From: Anammoximicrobium sp032229885
GTDB taxonomy: Bacteria; Planctomycetota; Planctomycetia; Pirellulales; Pirellulaceae
DNA length: 26,545 nt
Assembly (NCBI GenBank): GCA_032229885.1
Contig: JAVYAJ010000124.1
Coordinates: 1 to 26,545 of the forward strand
Reading direction: 5' to 3'
Part shown: one piece after another, positions 1 to 7,725 of the stretch
Layout: each line of letters starts with the position of its first letter
How positions within the stretch are numbered: position 1 is the first letter of the stretch
The notes under the pieces: generated by a model
Databases searched by the model: none
Seen by the model: only the letters and a program-made list of their open reading frames with translations
Told to the model about the DNA's origin: nothing
Made by a program: the position numbers and the translations under genes

Positions 1-574
1 CCGGCCGATCACCGCCAGAGCCAGGCCGACTGATGCTCGGACGATCGCCGCCAGCGCCAGGCCGACCGATGCCCGGCCGATCACCGCCAGAGCCAGGGCG
101 CGTCGCACCGGTGCTTCCCAAGCCGGGACGCTCTCCGCCGCCCAATCCCGGCCTGGATCCGGCCGCAGCGCCGCCGGTTCCCGGTCGCGTCGCCCCCACG
201 CCGCTTCCTGCGCCAGGGCGTGCTGCACCGACATTGCTTCCCGCGCCGGGGCGCGCTGCGCCGCCCGCGGGCAATCCGCCGAGCGACGGTCGATTGCCGG
301 AAGATCGGTTCGCTCCGCGGCCCCCTGCGCCCGTCGAGATCGAGGGACGACTTGGCGCCGCCGTCCGACCAGCGCCGCCGGAAGGCCGCGAGACGGACTG
401 CCGGGCCGCAGCGGCGCGGCCGGCGCCGCTGGATCCCATGGACGGTCGACTGACGCTGCTGCCGCCGCCGCGGCCGCGGCTGGCCGACGCATCGACGGCG
501 CAACACAGGGCTATCATCAACGTACAGACAGGGACGGCGACGAAATGAGCGGGGTTCAAAGACCTGCGTTTCAT
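1..574 (-). CDS. Secreted Arg-Pro-Gly repeat protein, C-terminus cut by window edge
   Basis: No stop codon lies in this minus frame between 574 and the left edge, so at least 191 codons are present and the C-terminus is missing. The ATG at 574-572 opens MKRRSLNP, then a hydrophobic run (VAVPVCTLMIALCCAV) and DASA before SRG, a clear Sec signal peptide with an AxA-type cleavage site. The mature part is almost only Gly, Arg, Pro, Ala and Ser and becomes regular toward the left edge, where a 12-residue unit RPGxGGDRPxIx repeats. Third codon positions carry most of the A/T variation, which fits this frame. Overlapping frames give only Arg- or Pro-rich text without a signal peptide. The start lies 74 nt downstream of the SnoaL-like gene on the same strand, so co-transcription is possible. 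Similar RPG-rich exported proteins are, from memory, common in planctomycetes and sometimes named mu-protocadherin-like. The function is unknown; a surface or matrix role is only a guess. Confidence 0.75.
   Translation of the reverse strand, partial: MKRRSLNPAHFVAVPVCTLMIALCCAVDASASRGRGGGSSVSRPSMGSSGAGRAAAARQSVSRPSGGAGRTAAPSRPSISTGAGGRGANRSSGNRPSLGGLPAGGAARPGAGSNVGAARPGAGSGVGATRPGTGGAAAGSRPGLGGGERPGLGSTGATRPGSGGDRPGIGRPGAGGDRPSISRPGSGGDRP
7..114. repeat. 36-bp in-frame tandem repeat
   Basis: Three copies of a 36-bp unit start at 7, 43 and 79 with the shared core GATCACCGCCAGAGCCAGG (a few substitutions in copy two). The array probably continues beyond the left edge. It encodes the RPGxGGDRPxIx repeat of the minus-strand secreted protein. 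The unit is a multiple of three, so copy-number change would keep the frame. Confidence 0.8.
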
Positions 575-648
575 CGGTCAGGCGCCTTCGAGTTGGGATG
601 GGAGGACTTGTCTTCGTGGATGGCCGCACGCGTGGCCAGCACCTCGCG

Positions 649-1620
649 TCACTTGCCGGGCAGCGGTGGTTTGCGCACGATCAACGCCTCGAAATCGGGC
701 AGCTTCGAATCGCCGGCCATGCGATCGAGCCCCTTCATACGAATCTTGTTGTCGCCGACCGGTTCGATATAGATCGTCGCCGCACCGGACTCGCCATCGG
801 GCAGCGTCGCGGTGGACTTCAACACCCAACCCTCGTCGAGCGGAACCCAGTACGCTTCGCCGTAGCCGCCGTCGGCGTCGAAAGTCCACGAGCGGATCCG
901 CCCGACGAGCGGATCCCAGCCGATTCGCTGATGGCTCTGCATGACCACGGCGCCATCGACGCGGGCGGTAAAATCCACCAGCAGAAAATTCGGCGTCGGC
1001 GCCCAGCGGCACACCATCGAGACCACCGCGTCAGGGCCCTCCTCGACCCACTCGCCGACCATCCATTGCAGCGGTTCGAGCCGGTCGCGAGGCGTCGGTT
1101 CCGCATCGGCCGAGTCCTCGCGTGCCGACGCGATGAGCCATTTTCCGTCGCGTTTGACGTACGTCATCGCGTACTTGTTGACGGCCGTGGCCTCGTCAGT
1201 GGTCACGGTACGAGTGCCATTCTCCAGGGCCACATCGTCCGCCGCCAGGCGAATCGAGTCGATGCCCAGCGTCATTTTCGCCGTCGGAAACCGCTCGCGA
1301 AACGCTTTGAACGCCGCGGCAATCTGTTCCCGCCCCTCGTACAGGTTCCCGGCATCATCCAACACTTCGCCGCCCGGCAGAAAGCAACTCGCGATTTCGT
1401 CAGCCCGGCCGGCATTGTAGGCAGCCACCAACGCCTCGGAGACTGCCCGCACGGCCGCGACATCCGGCGCCGCAGCGCTGACAGCCTTTGCCTCAGACGC
1501 CGTGTCGGCGGGTTCCGCCGCTTGGGCCGCCACCGCGTGCAGCGGCCGCGCCGCACCCGGCCAGCAAGCAGCCAAAACGAGCCCGATAGACCAGCGAACA
1601 GCCGTTGTCGAGTAGCTCAC
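649..1620 (-). CDS. Exported SnoaL-like (SgcJ/EcaC-type) protein with C-terminal lipocalin-like domain
   Basis: I chose the GTG at 1620 because AGGAGA lies about 8 nt upstream and a signal peptide follows at once (basic start, then SIGLVLAACWPGAA, ending near AVAAQA-AEP). The reading frame continues upstream to 1806, but that part looks non-coding. The protein is 323 residues. Residues about 50-165 (DVAAVRAVSEALVAAYNAGRADE...) form a cone-shaped SnoaL/DUF4440-type domain of the kind found in TIGR02246 proteins. Residues about 170-320 start PLQWMVGEWVEE and read as a DUF1579-like beta-barrel. Known planctomycete proteins with this layout are exported and have no assigned reaction. It is the first gene of a same-strand pair with the RPG-repeat protein. 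Domain assignment is fairly sure; the function is not known. Confidence 0.88.
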   Translation of the reverse strand: MSYSTTAVRWSIGLVLAACWPGAARPLHAVAAQAAEPADTASEAKAVSAAAPDVAAVRAVSEALVAAYNAGRADEIASCFLPGGEVLDDAGNLYEGREQIAAAFKAFRERFPTAKMTLGIDSIRLAADDVALENGTRTVTTDEATAVNKYAMTYVKRDGKWLIASAREDSADAEPTPRDRLEPLQWMVGEWVEEGPDAVVSMVCRWAPTPNFLLVDFTARVDGAVVMQSHQRIGWDPLVGRIRSWTFDADGGYGEAYWVPLDEGWVLKSTATLPDGESGAATIYIEPVGDNKIRMKGLDRMAGDSKLPDFEALIVRKPPLPGK

Positions 1621-2189
1621 GGTTGTGTCTCCTTGACTTGTACAAAGTGCCAACACGACGCCGACAGCAGAGGGCTGTCGCCTAGATGCCTTGTTTGCGT
1701 CAGTGGATTTCAGGGGCAGGCTGCCAAGCCTCGCCGCAGCGGTTCGAGAACTACGGAACAATAGCATAACGTGGATGCGGATGGGCAACAATTCGACGCG
1801 CGACAAAACGTCGCCAATATCCGGCCGAGATCGACCTTGCCCGTTTGGCGGACTACGGCTATTCTCCCGCCGTCCAGCAACCGAGCCGACGGGCTTGCCG
1901 CGATGGATGCGCTCCGCGTCGCCGAGCGTGGCGCGGGCGAGCTGCGGTTTTGGCTGGCTGCGAGCCGGCCTCGAGCCTGGGTGGCACAGCGCAGGCGCCG
2001 GCCCGTGTGGGGTCGACGGCGCCGACGGTTACGGGATGGCCGTTGTCCGCCCGGTCGGAGCAGCAACATCCCAGCCAATGCCGCCCGTCGGCGCGCACGC
2101 CGTCGGACCATAGGCCGTGCTTGGCGGCGATGGCGCTGGTCGATCGAGGGATTCGCCTCTTCGTCGCATCGCGACATAGGGATGGAAAG
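1621..2189. other. Divergent intergenic region with no convincing gene
   Basis: This stretch separates the minus-strand SnoaL-like gene from the plus-strand lipoprotein gene, so it should hold both promoters. Frames here are Arg/Ala-rich, change strand, and lack signal peptides or recognisable domains. A weak minus-strand promoter-like pair, TTGTTG-17-TATGCT, lies around 1764-1793. Near 1983-2010, CACA and TGTG flank GGCGCC, which could fold into an imperfect hairpin. I see nothing else that I can name. Confidence 0.4.
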
Positions 2190-2858
2190 ATGGCTGTCGG
2201 TCTCCGCTGGACCTTACGGTTCATTCTGCTGTTGACGCTGGCCGCCGCGGTGACGACCAGCGGCGGTTGCATCGGGTTCGCGGCGCAACTGATCCACATG
2301 GTCAAAGGCGGTCACAAGATCGAGCCCGAGTACAAAGGGCTGAAGGGCAAGCGAGTGGCCGTCGTCTGCGTGTCCAACTCGGGGTCGTACGGCCCGAACA
2401 CGTTCTGTTCGCAACTGGAACGTCGGATCATCGCAGGTCTGCGCGAACAGGGCGACAAGATCGACGTCGTCCCGCCGGACAGCGTGGCGGACTGGATCGA
2501 CAGCAACGACTGGAACGAGATGGACTACCGGCAGATCGGCCGCGGCGTGAACTCGGACATGGTGATCGGGATCGACGTCGGCGACCTGCGGCTGCACGAA
2601 GGCCAGACGCTGTACCAGGGCCACGTGACGATGACCGTGACGGTCTACGACATGCAGGACGAGGGCAAGGTTGCCTTCCGCCGGACGATTTCGGACTTTA
2701 CCTTTCCACAAAACGGGCCGCGCCACGCCACGGAGATGAGCGAGGCCCGCTTTCGCGCGTTGTTCGTCGAAGTTGTGGCAAAACAGGTCACCAAATTCTT
2801 CTGCCCGTACATGCTCGAAGAAGAATTTGCGCGCGACGCAACGACGCTGGCGGGATGA
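2190..2858 (+). CDS. Small putative lipoprotein, planctomycete-type, unknown function
   Basis: The frame is open well upstream, but the ATG at 2190 starts a lipoprotein signal: MAVGLRW, a hydrophobic stretch FILLLTLAAAV, then TTSGGC, where the Cys would be lipidated. The purine-rich GGGATGGAAAG just upstream can act as a ribosome site. The mature part of about 195 residues begins with a short helix (IGFAAQLIHMVKGG), then a Lys-rich linker (EYKGLKGKRVAVVCVSN) into an alpha/beta domain with YGPNTFCSQLERRIIAGLRE and SDMVIGIDVGDLRLHEGQTLYQGHVTMTV. The alternation of strands and helices resembles the periplasmic lipoproteins (LpoB/CsgG-like fold) that build small-molecule or envelope assemblies, but I see no diagnostic motif. 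It stands alone on the plus strand, with gene-poor DNA on both sides. I do not recognise a named family. Confidence 0.85.
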   Translation: MAVGLRWTLRFILLLTLAAAVTTSGGCIGFAAQLIHMVKGGHKIEPEYKGLKGKRVAVVCVSNSGSYGPNTFCSQLERRIIAGLREQGDKIDVVPPDSVADWIDSNDWNEMDYRQIGRGVNSDMVIGIDVGDLRLHEGQTLYQGHVTMTVTVYDMQDEGKVAFRRTISDFTFPQNGPRHATEMSEARFRALFVEVVAKQVTKFFCPYMLEEEFARDATTLAG

Positions 2859-3278
2859 TCCGGCCGCTTTCGACGCGGCGCGAGGCGCACCCGGATCCAA
2901 TCCCGCATCCTACCCAAACCTGCTCCGCCCGCCGGTTGCACGGGTTTCAGGAAGGGTAGCTTGAATCCGGGGCGCGTTCGGCGAGCCGCGAAATATCGTG
3001 CCACGGCCGACCATGTCTTCATTGGCTTGAGATCAAGAAGGCGGGTCCCACGGGTACGAACACCGCTCGGATCGCGGTTCATTTGCGGAAGACGACGCCA
3101 CACGGCACTCGCCGGCACAGCGGATGGACGCCACCCAGGATGCGCACGCGGTCCGTCGAACGAGACAGATGTCCCCTTCAACCCGCGCCATATCCCGCAT
3201 AGGATAACTGTCTACGTCCGCGCGCGGTGGTCGCGCCGCCGAATGCGTCGACAAGACTAAACGGAATCCGCCTAGGAG
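2859..3278. other. Gene-poor intergenic stretch
   Basis: Short frames on both strands are Arg-rich and have no signal peptide, domain or ribosome site. The sequence GCGGTTCATTTGCGG at 3074-3088 also occurs at 15994-16008 in the leader of the fructokinase gene. Nothing else in this part can be assigned. Confidence 0.4.
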
Positions 3279-3349
3279 CCTGTCTGAGTATTCGGAAATA
3301 CCGCGACAGGTTGTGTTGCTAGCGATCGCGCCACCACAACATATTGTGG
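3279..3349. promoter_or_regulatory. Cluster of inverted repeats, possible structured RNA or operator
   Basis: Three pairings overlap here. CCTGTC (3279-3284) pairs with GACAGG (3305-3310) and encloses GTATT-CGGA-AATAC (3288-3301), with a three-by-three mismatch between the stems. GTTGTG (3310-3315) can pair with CACAAC (3335-3340). CCACAA-CATA-TTGTGG (3334-3349) is a third hairpin that excludes the second. The DNA is less GC-rich than the neighbouring genes. It lies about 340 bp upstream of the Hsp70 gene. It could be a leader structure, a protein-binding site or the remnant of a mobile-element end; the sequence does not decide. Confidence 0.35.
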
Positions 3350-3690
3350 ATCGAGCCTAATTCTCGGCCAGACTCCGAACTCGAGTCGCGATGACCATCG
3401 ATTAGACAAGGATTTCAGTCCGATTTGCAGGGAGATCCGCCCCCATGGGATCGTGCCGCAAGCCTTCTTTGGGCAAGAGGTTACGGCTGAAACCCGAGCG
3501 AACCTGCGCCTCATGACTGATCGGCGGCTCTCGATTAAACGAGAACCCGCCTTCGGATGTTCGCGGAAAATTTCGGACCGAACATCGGGGTAGCCGCGAT
3601 CGTCAGGCCGCGAGAGTTTCGTGCGCTGGCGAGGGCGACAATCCGAAAATGATGATTGGACAACGGACTAGCCGTCGAGGACACCCGGTC
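3350..3690. other. Upstream region of the Hsp70 gene
   Basis: No gene is convincing in this stretch. It includes TCTCG-ATTAAA-CGAGA (3529-3544) and a stronger inverted repeat at 3556-3586, listed separately. No CIRCE element (TTAGCACTC-N9-GAGTGCTAA) and no good sigma70-like promoter is visible. Confidence 0.4.
3556..3586. promoter_or_regulatory. 8-bp inverted repeat upstream of the Hsp70 gene
   Basis: GATGTTCG (3556-3563) and CGAACATC (3579-3586) are perfect reverse complements separated by 15 nt, an operator-like layout about 105 bp before the chosen start at 3691. It is not the CIRCE sequence bound by HrcA. A regulator cannot be named. Confidence 0.35.
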
Positions 3691-5403
3691 GTGAGCAGCT
3701 CGCCGTCCCCTGTCATTGGCATCGATCTGGGCACCACGTTTTCCGTGATCGCTTTTCTAGAGCCCAGCGGTCGACCGCAGACGATCCTGAGCGCCGAAGG
3801 CGATCTGAGCACGCCGAGCACCGTCTATTTCGAACAGAACCAGATCGTCGTCGGCAAAGAGGCGGCAAAGGCCGCGATCTATGAACCGGAGTCGGTCTTG
3901 CAGCACGTCAAGCGCGAGATGGGCAAGCCCCTGTGCGAGAAAGCGATTCGCGGTGTGCGTCTGCCGCCGGAAGTGGTCCAGGCGACGATCCTCCAAAAGA
4001 TGCGACGGGACGCCGAGAACAAGCTGGGCAGTGTCCGCGACGCGGTCGTCACCGTGCCCGCGTTCTTCAACGAACCGCGCCGCAAGGCCACGATGGATGC
4101 CGGGCGTCTGGCCGGCCTGAACGTGCTGGACATCATCAACGAGCCCACCGCGGCGGCCATCGCCTACGGCGTACAGGCCGGGTTTGTGTCGAATGTCGGC
4201 CACACGTTGCGACCCGAGACGGTTCTGGTGTACGACCTGGGCGGCGGGACGTTCGACGTGACGCTGATGCGGCTGGAGGGCAGCCAATACACGGCGATCG
4301 CCACGGACGGCGACGTCCAGTTGGGCGGAATCGATTGGGGACGCCGGATCGTCGACTTTGTCGCCGAGCAGTTTCAGGAGCAGCACCGCGTCGATCCTCG
4401 CCAGGATCCGGTCGCCTTGCAGATGCTGACCCAGGAAGCCGAAGACGCCAAACGGGCGCTCAGCAATCGGACGAACGTCACGCTGCGGTTCGCTCACGGA
4501 GGCAAGCGAATTCAAATCGGCCTGACTCGAGAAGAGTTCGAGGCGCTGACCAGCGACTTGCTGCAACGGACCGTGTTCACCGTCGAACGCCTGCTGCGCG
4601 CCGCGCGTGTGCAAATGGAGGATCTGACGCGCGTTCTGTTGGTGGGCGGGGCCACGCGAATGCCGATGGTCCGACAGGTGCTTGAACAGACGACCGGCCA
4701 GAGCGTCGACCGATCGCTGTCGCCGGACGAAGCGGTCGCGCACGGTGCGGCCCTGTATGCCGGATTCCTGCAGCAGGGCAGCCAGGCAGCCGATCGAAGC
4801 CTAGTGGTCAAGAACGTCAACTCGCACGACCTGGGCGTGTTGGGAATCGAAAAAGCCACGGGAATGAAACGGCGGCGGATCATGATCCCGCGCAATACGC
4901 GGCTCCCGGCGCGCAGCAAGAGCGCGTTTGTCACGCATCGCGCGAACCAACGCAGCGTCGCCGTCCATGTCGTCGAAGGCGGCGATGACAGCGGCAAGAA
5001 CGCCACCGCGGTCGGCAAATGCCTGGTGAACGACCTGCCGCCCAAGCTGCCGGCCAAGACACCTGTCGTCGTCCAGTTCTTCTATTCCGCCAACGGCCGC
5101 TTGAGCGTAAAGGCCTCGCTGCCGGACATGGGCATCGAATCGTCGGTCGTCATCGAGCGGGCGTCCGGGATGAGCGAAGACGAGCTGCGGGCATGGGAGC
5201 AGCGGCTCGCAGCGGGCGAGTCGCTGTTCGGGCTTGCGTCACCGCTCGCCCCGGCCGCCGAATCGGCGCCGTTCACCCTGGGCGCGCCGACCGGCGGCGC
5301 CGAGGCCAGCGCCGCCGCCGGCGAGGACTTGGATTTCCAAACGCCGCATGTCTTTCAGGATGAAGAGGGGGATTCCGAGGTCTTTTCTGATCTCGAGTTC
5401 TGA
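3691..5403 (+). CDS. Hsp70 (DnaK-like) chaperone with a short C-terminus
   Basis: The nucleotide-binding domain has the classic signatures: IGIDLGTTFSV near the start (phosphate 1), VYDLGGGTFDVT around residue 195 (phosphate 2), NEPTAAAIAYG, and VLLVGGATRMPMV around residue 315 (adenosine). The substrate-binding beta domain follows (SHDLGVLGIEK...RNTRLPARSKSAF...). After ERASGMSEDEL, only about 25 helical residues remain, then an Ala/Gly linker and an acidic tail (FQDEEGDSEVFSDLEF), so most of the helical lid of DnaK is missing. Length is 570 residues against about 640 for DnaK. I chose the GTG at 3691 (GAGG about 10 nt upstream), since it puts IGIDLGTT eight residues from the N-terminus as usual; ATG at 3649 would add 14 residues. 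The J-like membrane protein follows after 69 nt, suggesting it works with that partner rather than as the housekeeping DnaK. Confidence 0.93.
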   Translation: MSSSPSPVIGIDLGTTFSVIAFLEPSGRPQTILSAEGDLSTPSTVYFEQNQIVVGKEAAKAAIYEPESVLQHVKREMGKPLCEKAIRGVRLPPEVVQATILQKMRRDAENKLGSVRDAVVTVPAFFNEPRRKATMDAGRLAGLNVLDIINEPTAAAIAYGVQAGFVSNVGHTLRPETVLVYDLGGGTFDVTLMRLEGSQYTAIATDGDVQLGGIDWGRRIVDFVAEQFQEQHRVDPRQDPVALQMLTQEAEDAKRALSNRTNVTLRFAHGGKRIQIGLTREEFEALTSDLLQRTVFTVERLLRAARVQMEDLTRVLLVGGATRMPMVRQVLEQTTGQSVDRSLSPDEAVAHGAALYAGFLQQGSQAADRSLVVKNVNSHDLGVLGIEKATGMKRRRIMIPRNTRLPARSKSAFVTHRANQRSVAVHVVEGGDDSGKNATAVGKCLVNDLPPKLPAKTPVVVQFFYSANGRLSVKASLPDMGIESSVVIERASGMSEDELRAWEQRLAAGESLFGLASPLAPAAESAPFTLGAPTGGAEASAAAGEDLDFQTPHVFQDEEGDSEVFSDLEF

Positions 5404-5407
5404 AGGG

Positions 5408-5436
5408 TTGCACAATCGACCATAAAATCGCAGAAT
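5408..5436 (+). promoter_or_regulatory. Weak promoter-like sequence before the J-like gene
   Basis: TTGCAC (5408-5413), a 17-nt spacer and CAGAAT (5431-5436) lie in the short A/T-richer gap after the Hsp70 stop codon. Matches to the sigma70 consensus are only partial (3/6 and 4/6), so the gene may equally be read from the Hsp70 promoter. Confidence 0.2.
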
Positions 5437-5472
5437 ACTTGAGCGCTGCATCGGCAGCCCCCGAGGCGACGA

Positions 5473-7704
5473 ATGGCCGACGACTTTGACCCTTACTATA
5501 AATGGCTAGGAATCCCCCCCAAGGACCAGCCTCCTCATCATTATCGCCTGTTGGGGATCGAGCCGTTCGAGCCGGACCGCGACGTGATCGACTCAGCGGC
5601 CAATCGGCTGATGGGCTATCTGAAAGATCTCGCCTCGGGCGATGACGCGCTGTACTCGCAAAAGCTGCTGAACGAAATTTCCCGGGCGCGGCTCTGTCTG
5701 CTCAACGCCGACAAGAAAGCCGCCTACGATTCCGAACTGCGAGCCCGCCTGGCCGCGGACCAAGCGTACCCGACGAACGGCGGGCCGGAAACAGGCCCGC
5801 CTCCGCAAGACGCGCGAGCGCCCCAACCGCCGGCGCCGCAACCGCCGGCGGTGTTGACCATCGAGCCGCCGCGGATCGACGTCGGCGCCGCGTCCGTTTC
5901 GGCCAGCAGAGGGATCACGCCGCCCCCACGAAACCGTCGCGGTCCGCCTGCGCGCCGACGGCCTGAGGTCGCCGATCTAGACGAAGGCGGCGAAGTCGAG
6001 TCGCCGGCCCGTGGCCGACGAGGTCCGGTGTACGCGCTGGCGGCCGGCCTGGCTGCGGTGGGGCTCGTGGTCGTGATGATCGCGGCCCTGGGACGCCCGC
6101 GGGGGGACGTCGCGCGGCAACCCGACTCGTCCCCCGATGCGTCGCCTGGCCAAACCACGCCGCGCAGCTCGGATCCGCCGCCGATCCTGACGCTGATCCT
6201 GACCGATGACGAACGGCGCGAGATCACGCTGTTTCTGCTTGACGACGAGCCTCAGCCTCTGCCGCCGGCAGGCGAGTTTTCACTCGATCCTGGACGGCAC
6301 CGACTGATTCTGCGTCGCCCCGGCTATCAGGAGGTGTTCGAGAATTTTTCTCTGGTCCGCGGCGTCCACCGCGAGTACCGGCCGCGCTGGCGGCGCGACG
6401 TGCCGGAGCATGCACCGCCGCAGGCCGCAGAGCCCGATCAGGCCGCGCACGAGAGGAAAGGCCGTCGATTCAAGATCCCGCGATCGGACCAGCCGCCGCC
6501 GGACCCACGCTCCAGACACGAGACGCTGGACCTGGCCAATCCGCCCACGGAAGCCGAACGTCGGACCGTCGCCGCCAATGGTTTTTTGAGCGGTTTCGGG
6601 CGCATGGTCGCCCACTGGCCGTTCGATGGCGACGCCACAGACCGCTCGGGGCACGGACGCGACGGCACGCTGCTCGGCTCGGACGCGTTCATCGCCGGGC
6701 GAGTCGACCGCGCATTGCAGTTGTCTCCGGACACCCAGTTCTTGCTGGGCGGGCCGATTCTGACTCGCGCGACCGAGTTCTCCGTCGGCCTCTGGCTCAA
6801 TCTGTCCCGCCTGCCCGCGGAGGACGGGGCGTTGATCAGCGGACAGCGGATAGCGCTGTTCGTCCAGAGCGGGTTTCCGCGGCTCGAACTCGATGGACGC
6901 AAGCCCTTGCCGGGCCCCGAGACGGACGAGGCCACCGGCGGGCTTCGCCGCATCGACTTGACGACCAGCCTCAATTCCTGGGTCCACCTGGGCTTTGCCT
7001 ACTCGGCCCGCTATCGGCAGACCCATTACTATTTCAACGGCGAACATCGCGGGTGCCAACAGTATGACGCGGCGGCGCCCGTCTACTGGGACGCCACGAG
7101 GATCACCGGCGTCGCGGGCGCGTTGGACGATCTGCGCGTATTCAACTATCGGCTGGCGAGCGTGGACTTCGCAGCCCTGGTCGACGGCAGCTTCGTGCCC
7201 TGCGCCGCGCCGCGCCGCGAGCCGGACGGCAAGCTGGTCTGTGAGGTCTGGCAAGGCGTCGCCTTGGACACGCCACTGACGCAGATCGGCGCGGTGCTGC
7301 GACGCCAACCCGACGCGAGCGGCCCGATCGCCGAGTCGCTGTCCTGCGACGTTCCGGCGGTCTCTGGAGACAACCTCGCGTGCATCCAGGGATTCTTGTA
7401 TCCGACGGCCTCGGGCAACTATCCGCTGTCTCTCGAAGCCGACGGCCGGGCCATTCTATACATCCAAGGCACGGGCGTCGCCGACGACTCGCTGGTCCAG
7501 ATCGCGGCAAACCAGCCGGGACAGACCGCCACGTCTGCGCCCGTGGCGCTGACGGCTGGCAAGCCGGTTTTTTTTAGAATCCTGGTTTTTGGCAAAGCCG
7601 ATTCGGGCCGCGCGGTGCGGCTCGGTTGGCAGCCGCCCGATTCGTCCGAGCGCGTGGAGGCCATTCCCGCCGCCCATTTTGGATCGTACCGCGCCGTCCC
7701 CTAG
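5473..7704 (+). CDS. Membrane-anchored J-like protein with LamG-like and PA14-like domains
   Basis: Residues 1-95 resemble a J domain (DPYYKWLGIPP...HHYRLLGIEPFEPDRDVIDSAANR...LLNEISRARLCLLNADKKAAYD), but the HPD tripeptide that stimulates Hsp70 ATPase is absent from the loop between the central helices. A Pro-rich linker (about 98-180) leads to one transmembrane helix at about 187-205 (YALAAGLAAVGLVVVMIAAL), so the J-like part should be cytoplasmic and the rest periplasmic. Residues about 235-310 look like a PEGA-type beta domain (LDPGRHRLILRRPGYQE). Residues about 375-570 are a LamG/concanavalin-like domain (MVAHWPFDGDATDRSGHGRDG...ALDDLRVFNYRL). Residues about 585-740 are PA14-like (GFLYPTASGNYPLSLEADGRAILYIQG). 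The last two fold types often bind carbohydrate. GAGG precedes the ATG. It sits between Hsp70 and a glycosyltransferase, 21 nt from the latter. The role is unknown; a chaperone-linked envelope sensor or binder is an inference. Confidence 0.92.
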   Translation: MADDFDPYYKWLGIPPKDQPPHHYRLLGIEPFEPDRDVIDSAANRLMGYLKDLASGDDALYSQKLLNEISRARLCLLNADKKAAYDSELRARLAADQAYPTNGGPETGPPPQDARAPQPPAPQPPAVLTIEPPRIDVGAASVSASRGITPPPRNRRGPPARRRPEVADLDEGGEVESPARGRRGPVYALAAGLAAVGLVVVMIAALGRPRGDVARQPDSSPDASPGQTTPRSSDPPPILTLILTDDERREITLFLLDDEPQPLPPAGEFSLDPGRHRLILRRPGYQEVFENFSLVRGVHREYRPRWRRDVPEHAPPQAAEPDQAAHERKGRRFKIPRSDQPPPDPRSRHETLDLANPPTEAERRTVAANGFLSGFGRMVAHWPFDGDATDRSGHGRDGTLLGSDAFIAGRVDRALQLSPDTQFLLGGPILTRATEFSVGLWLNLSRLPAEDGALISGQRIALFVQSGFPRLELDGRKPLPGPETDEATGGLRRIDLTTSLNSWVHLGFAYSARYRQTHYYFNGEHRGCQQYDAAAPVYWDATRITGVAGALDDLRVFNYRLASVDFAALVDGSFVPCAAPRREPDGKLVCEVWQGVALDTPLTQIGAVLRRQPDASGPIAESLSCDVPAVSGDNLACIQGFLYPTASGNYPLSLEADGRAILYIQGTGVADDSLVQIAANQPGQTATSAPVALTAGKPVFFRILVFGKADSGRAVRLGWQPPDSSERVEAIPAAHFGSYRAVP

Positions 7705-7725
7705 CCCCGCTCGAGCAGGCATCGC

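Noticed and set aside
33..548. Pro/Gly/Arg-rich plus-strand frame over the left edge region
   Set aside because: It mirrors the 36-bp repeat but has no signal peptide, domain or ribosome site, whereas the opposite strand gives a clean signal peptide and regular RPG repeat.
598..1764. 388-residue plus-strand frame opposite the SnoaL-like gene
   Set aside because: It is Arg/His-rich text without motifs, and the minus strand has a signal peptide, two domains and AGGAGA before its start.
3074..3088. 15-mer GCGGTTCATTTGCGG shared with 15994-16008 as a possible regulon site
   Set aside because: One 15-bp match between two places in a 26-kb GC-skewed window can occur by chance, and the first copy has no gene start close downstream.
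3271..3310. End of an insertion sequence
   Set aside because: The GAGCCTGTCTGAGTA text reminded me of mobile-element ends, but no transposase gene, matching opposite end or target duplication is visible.
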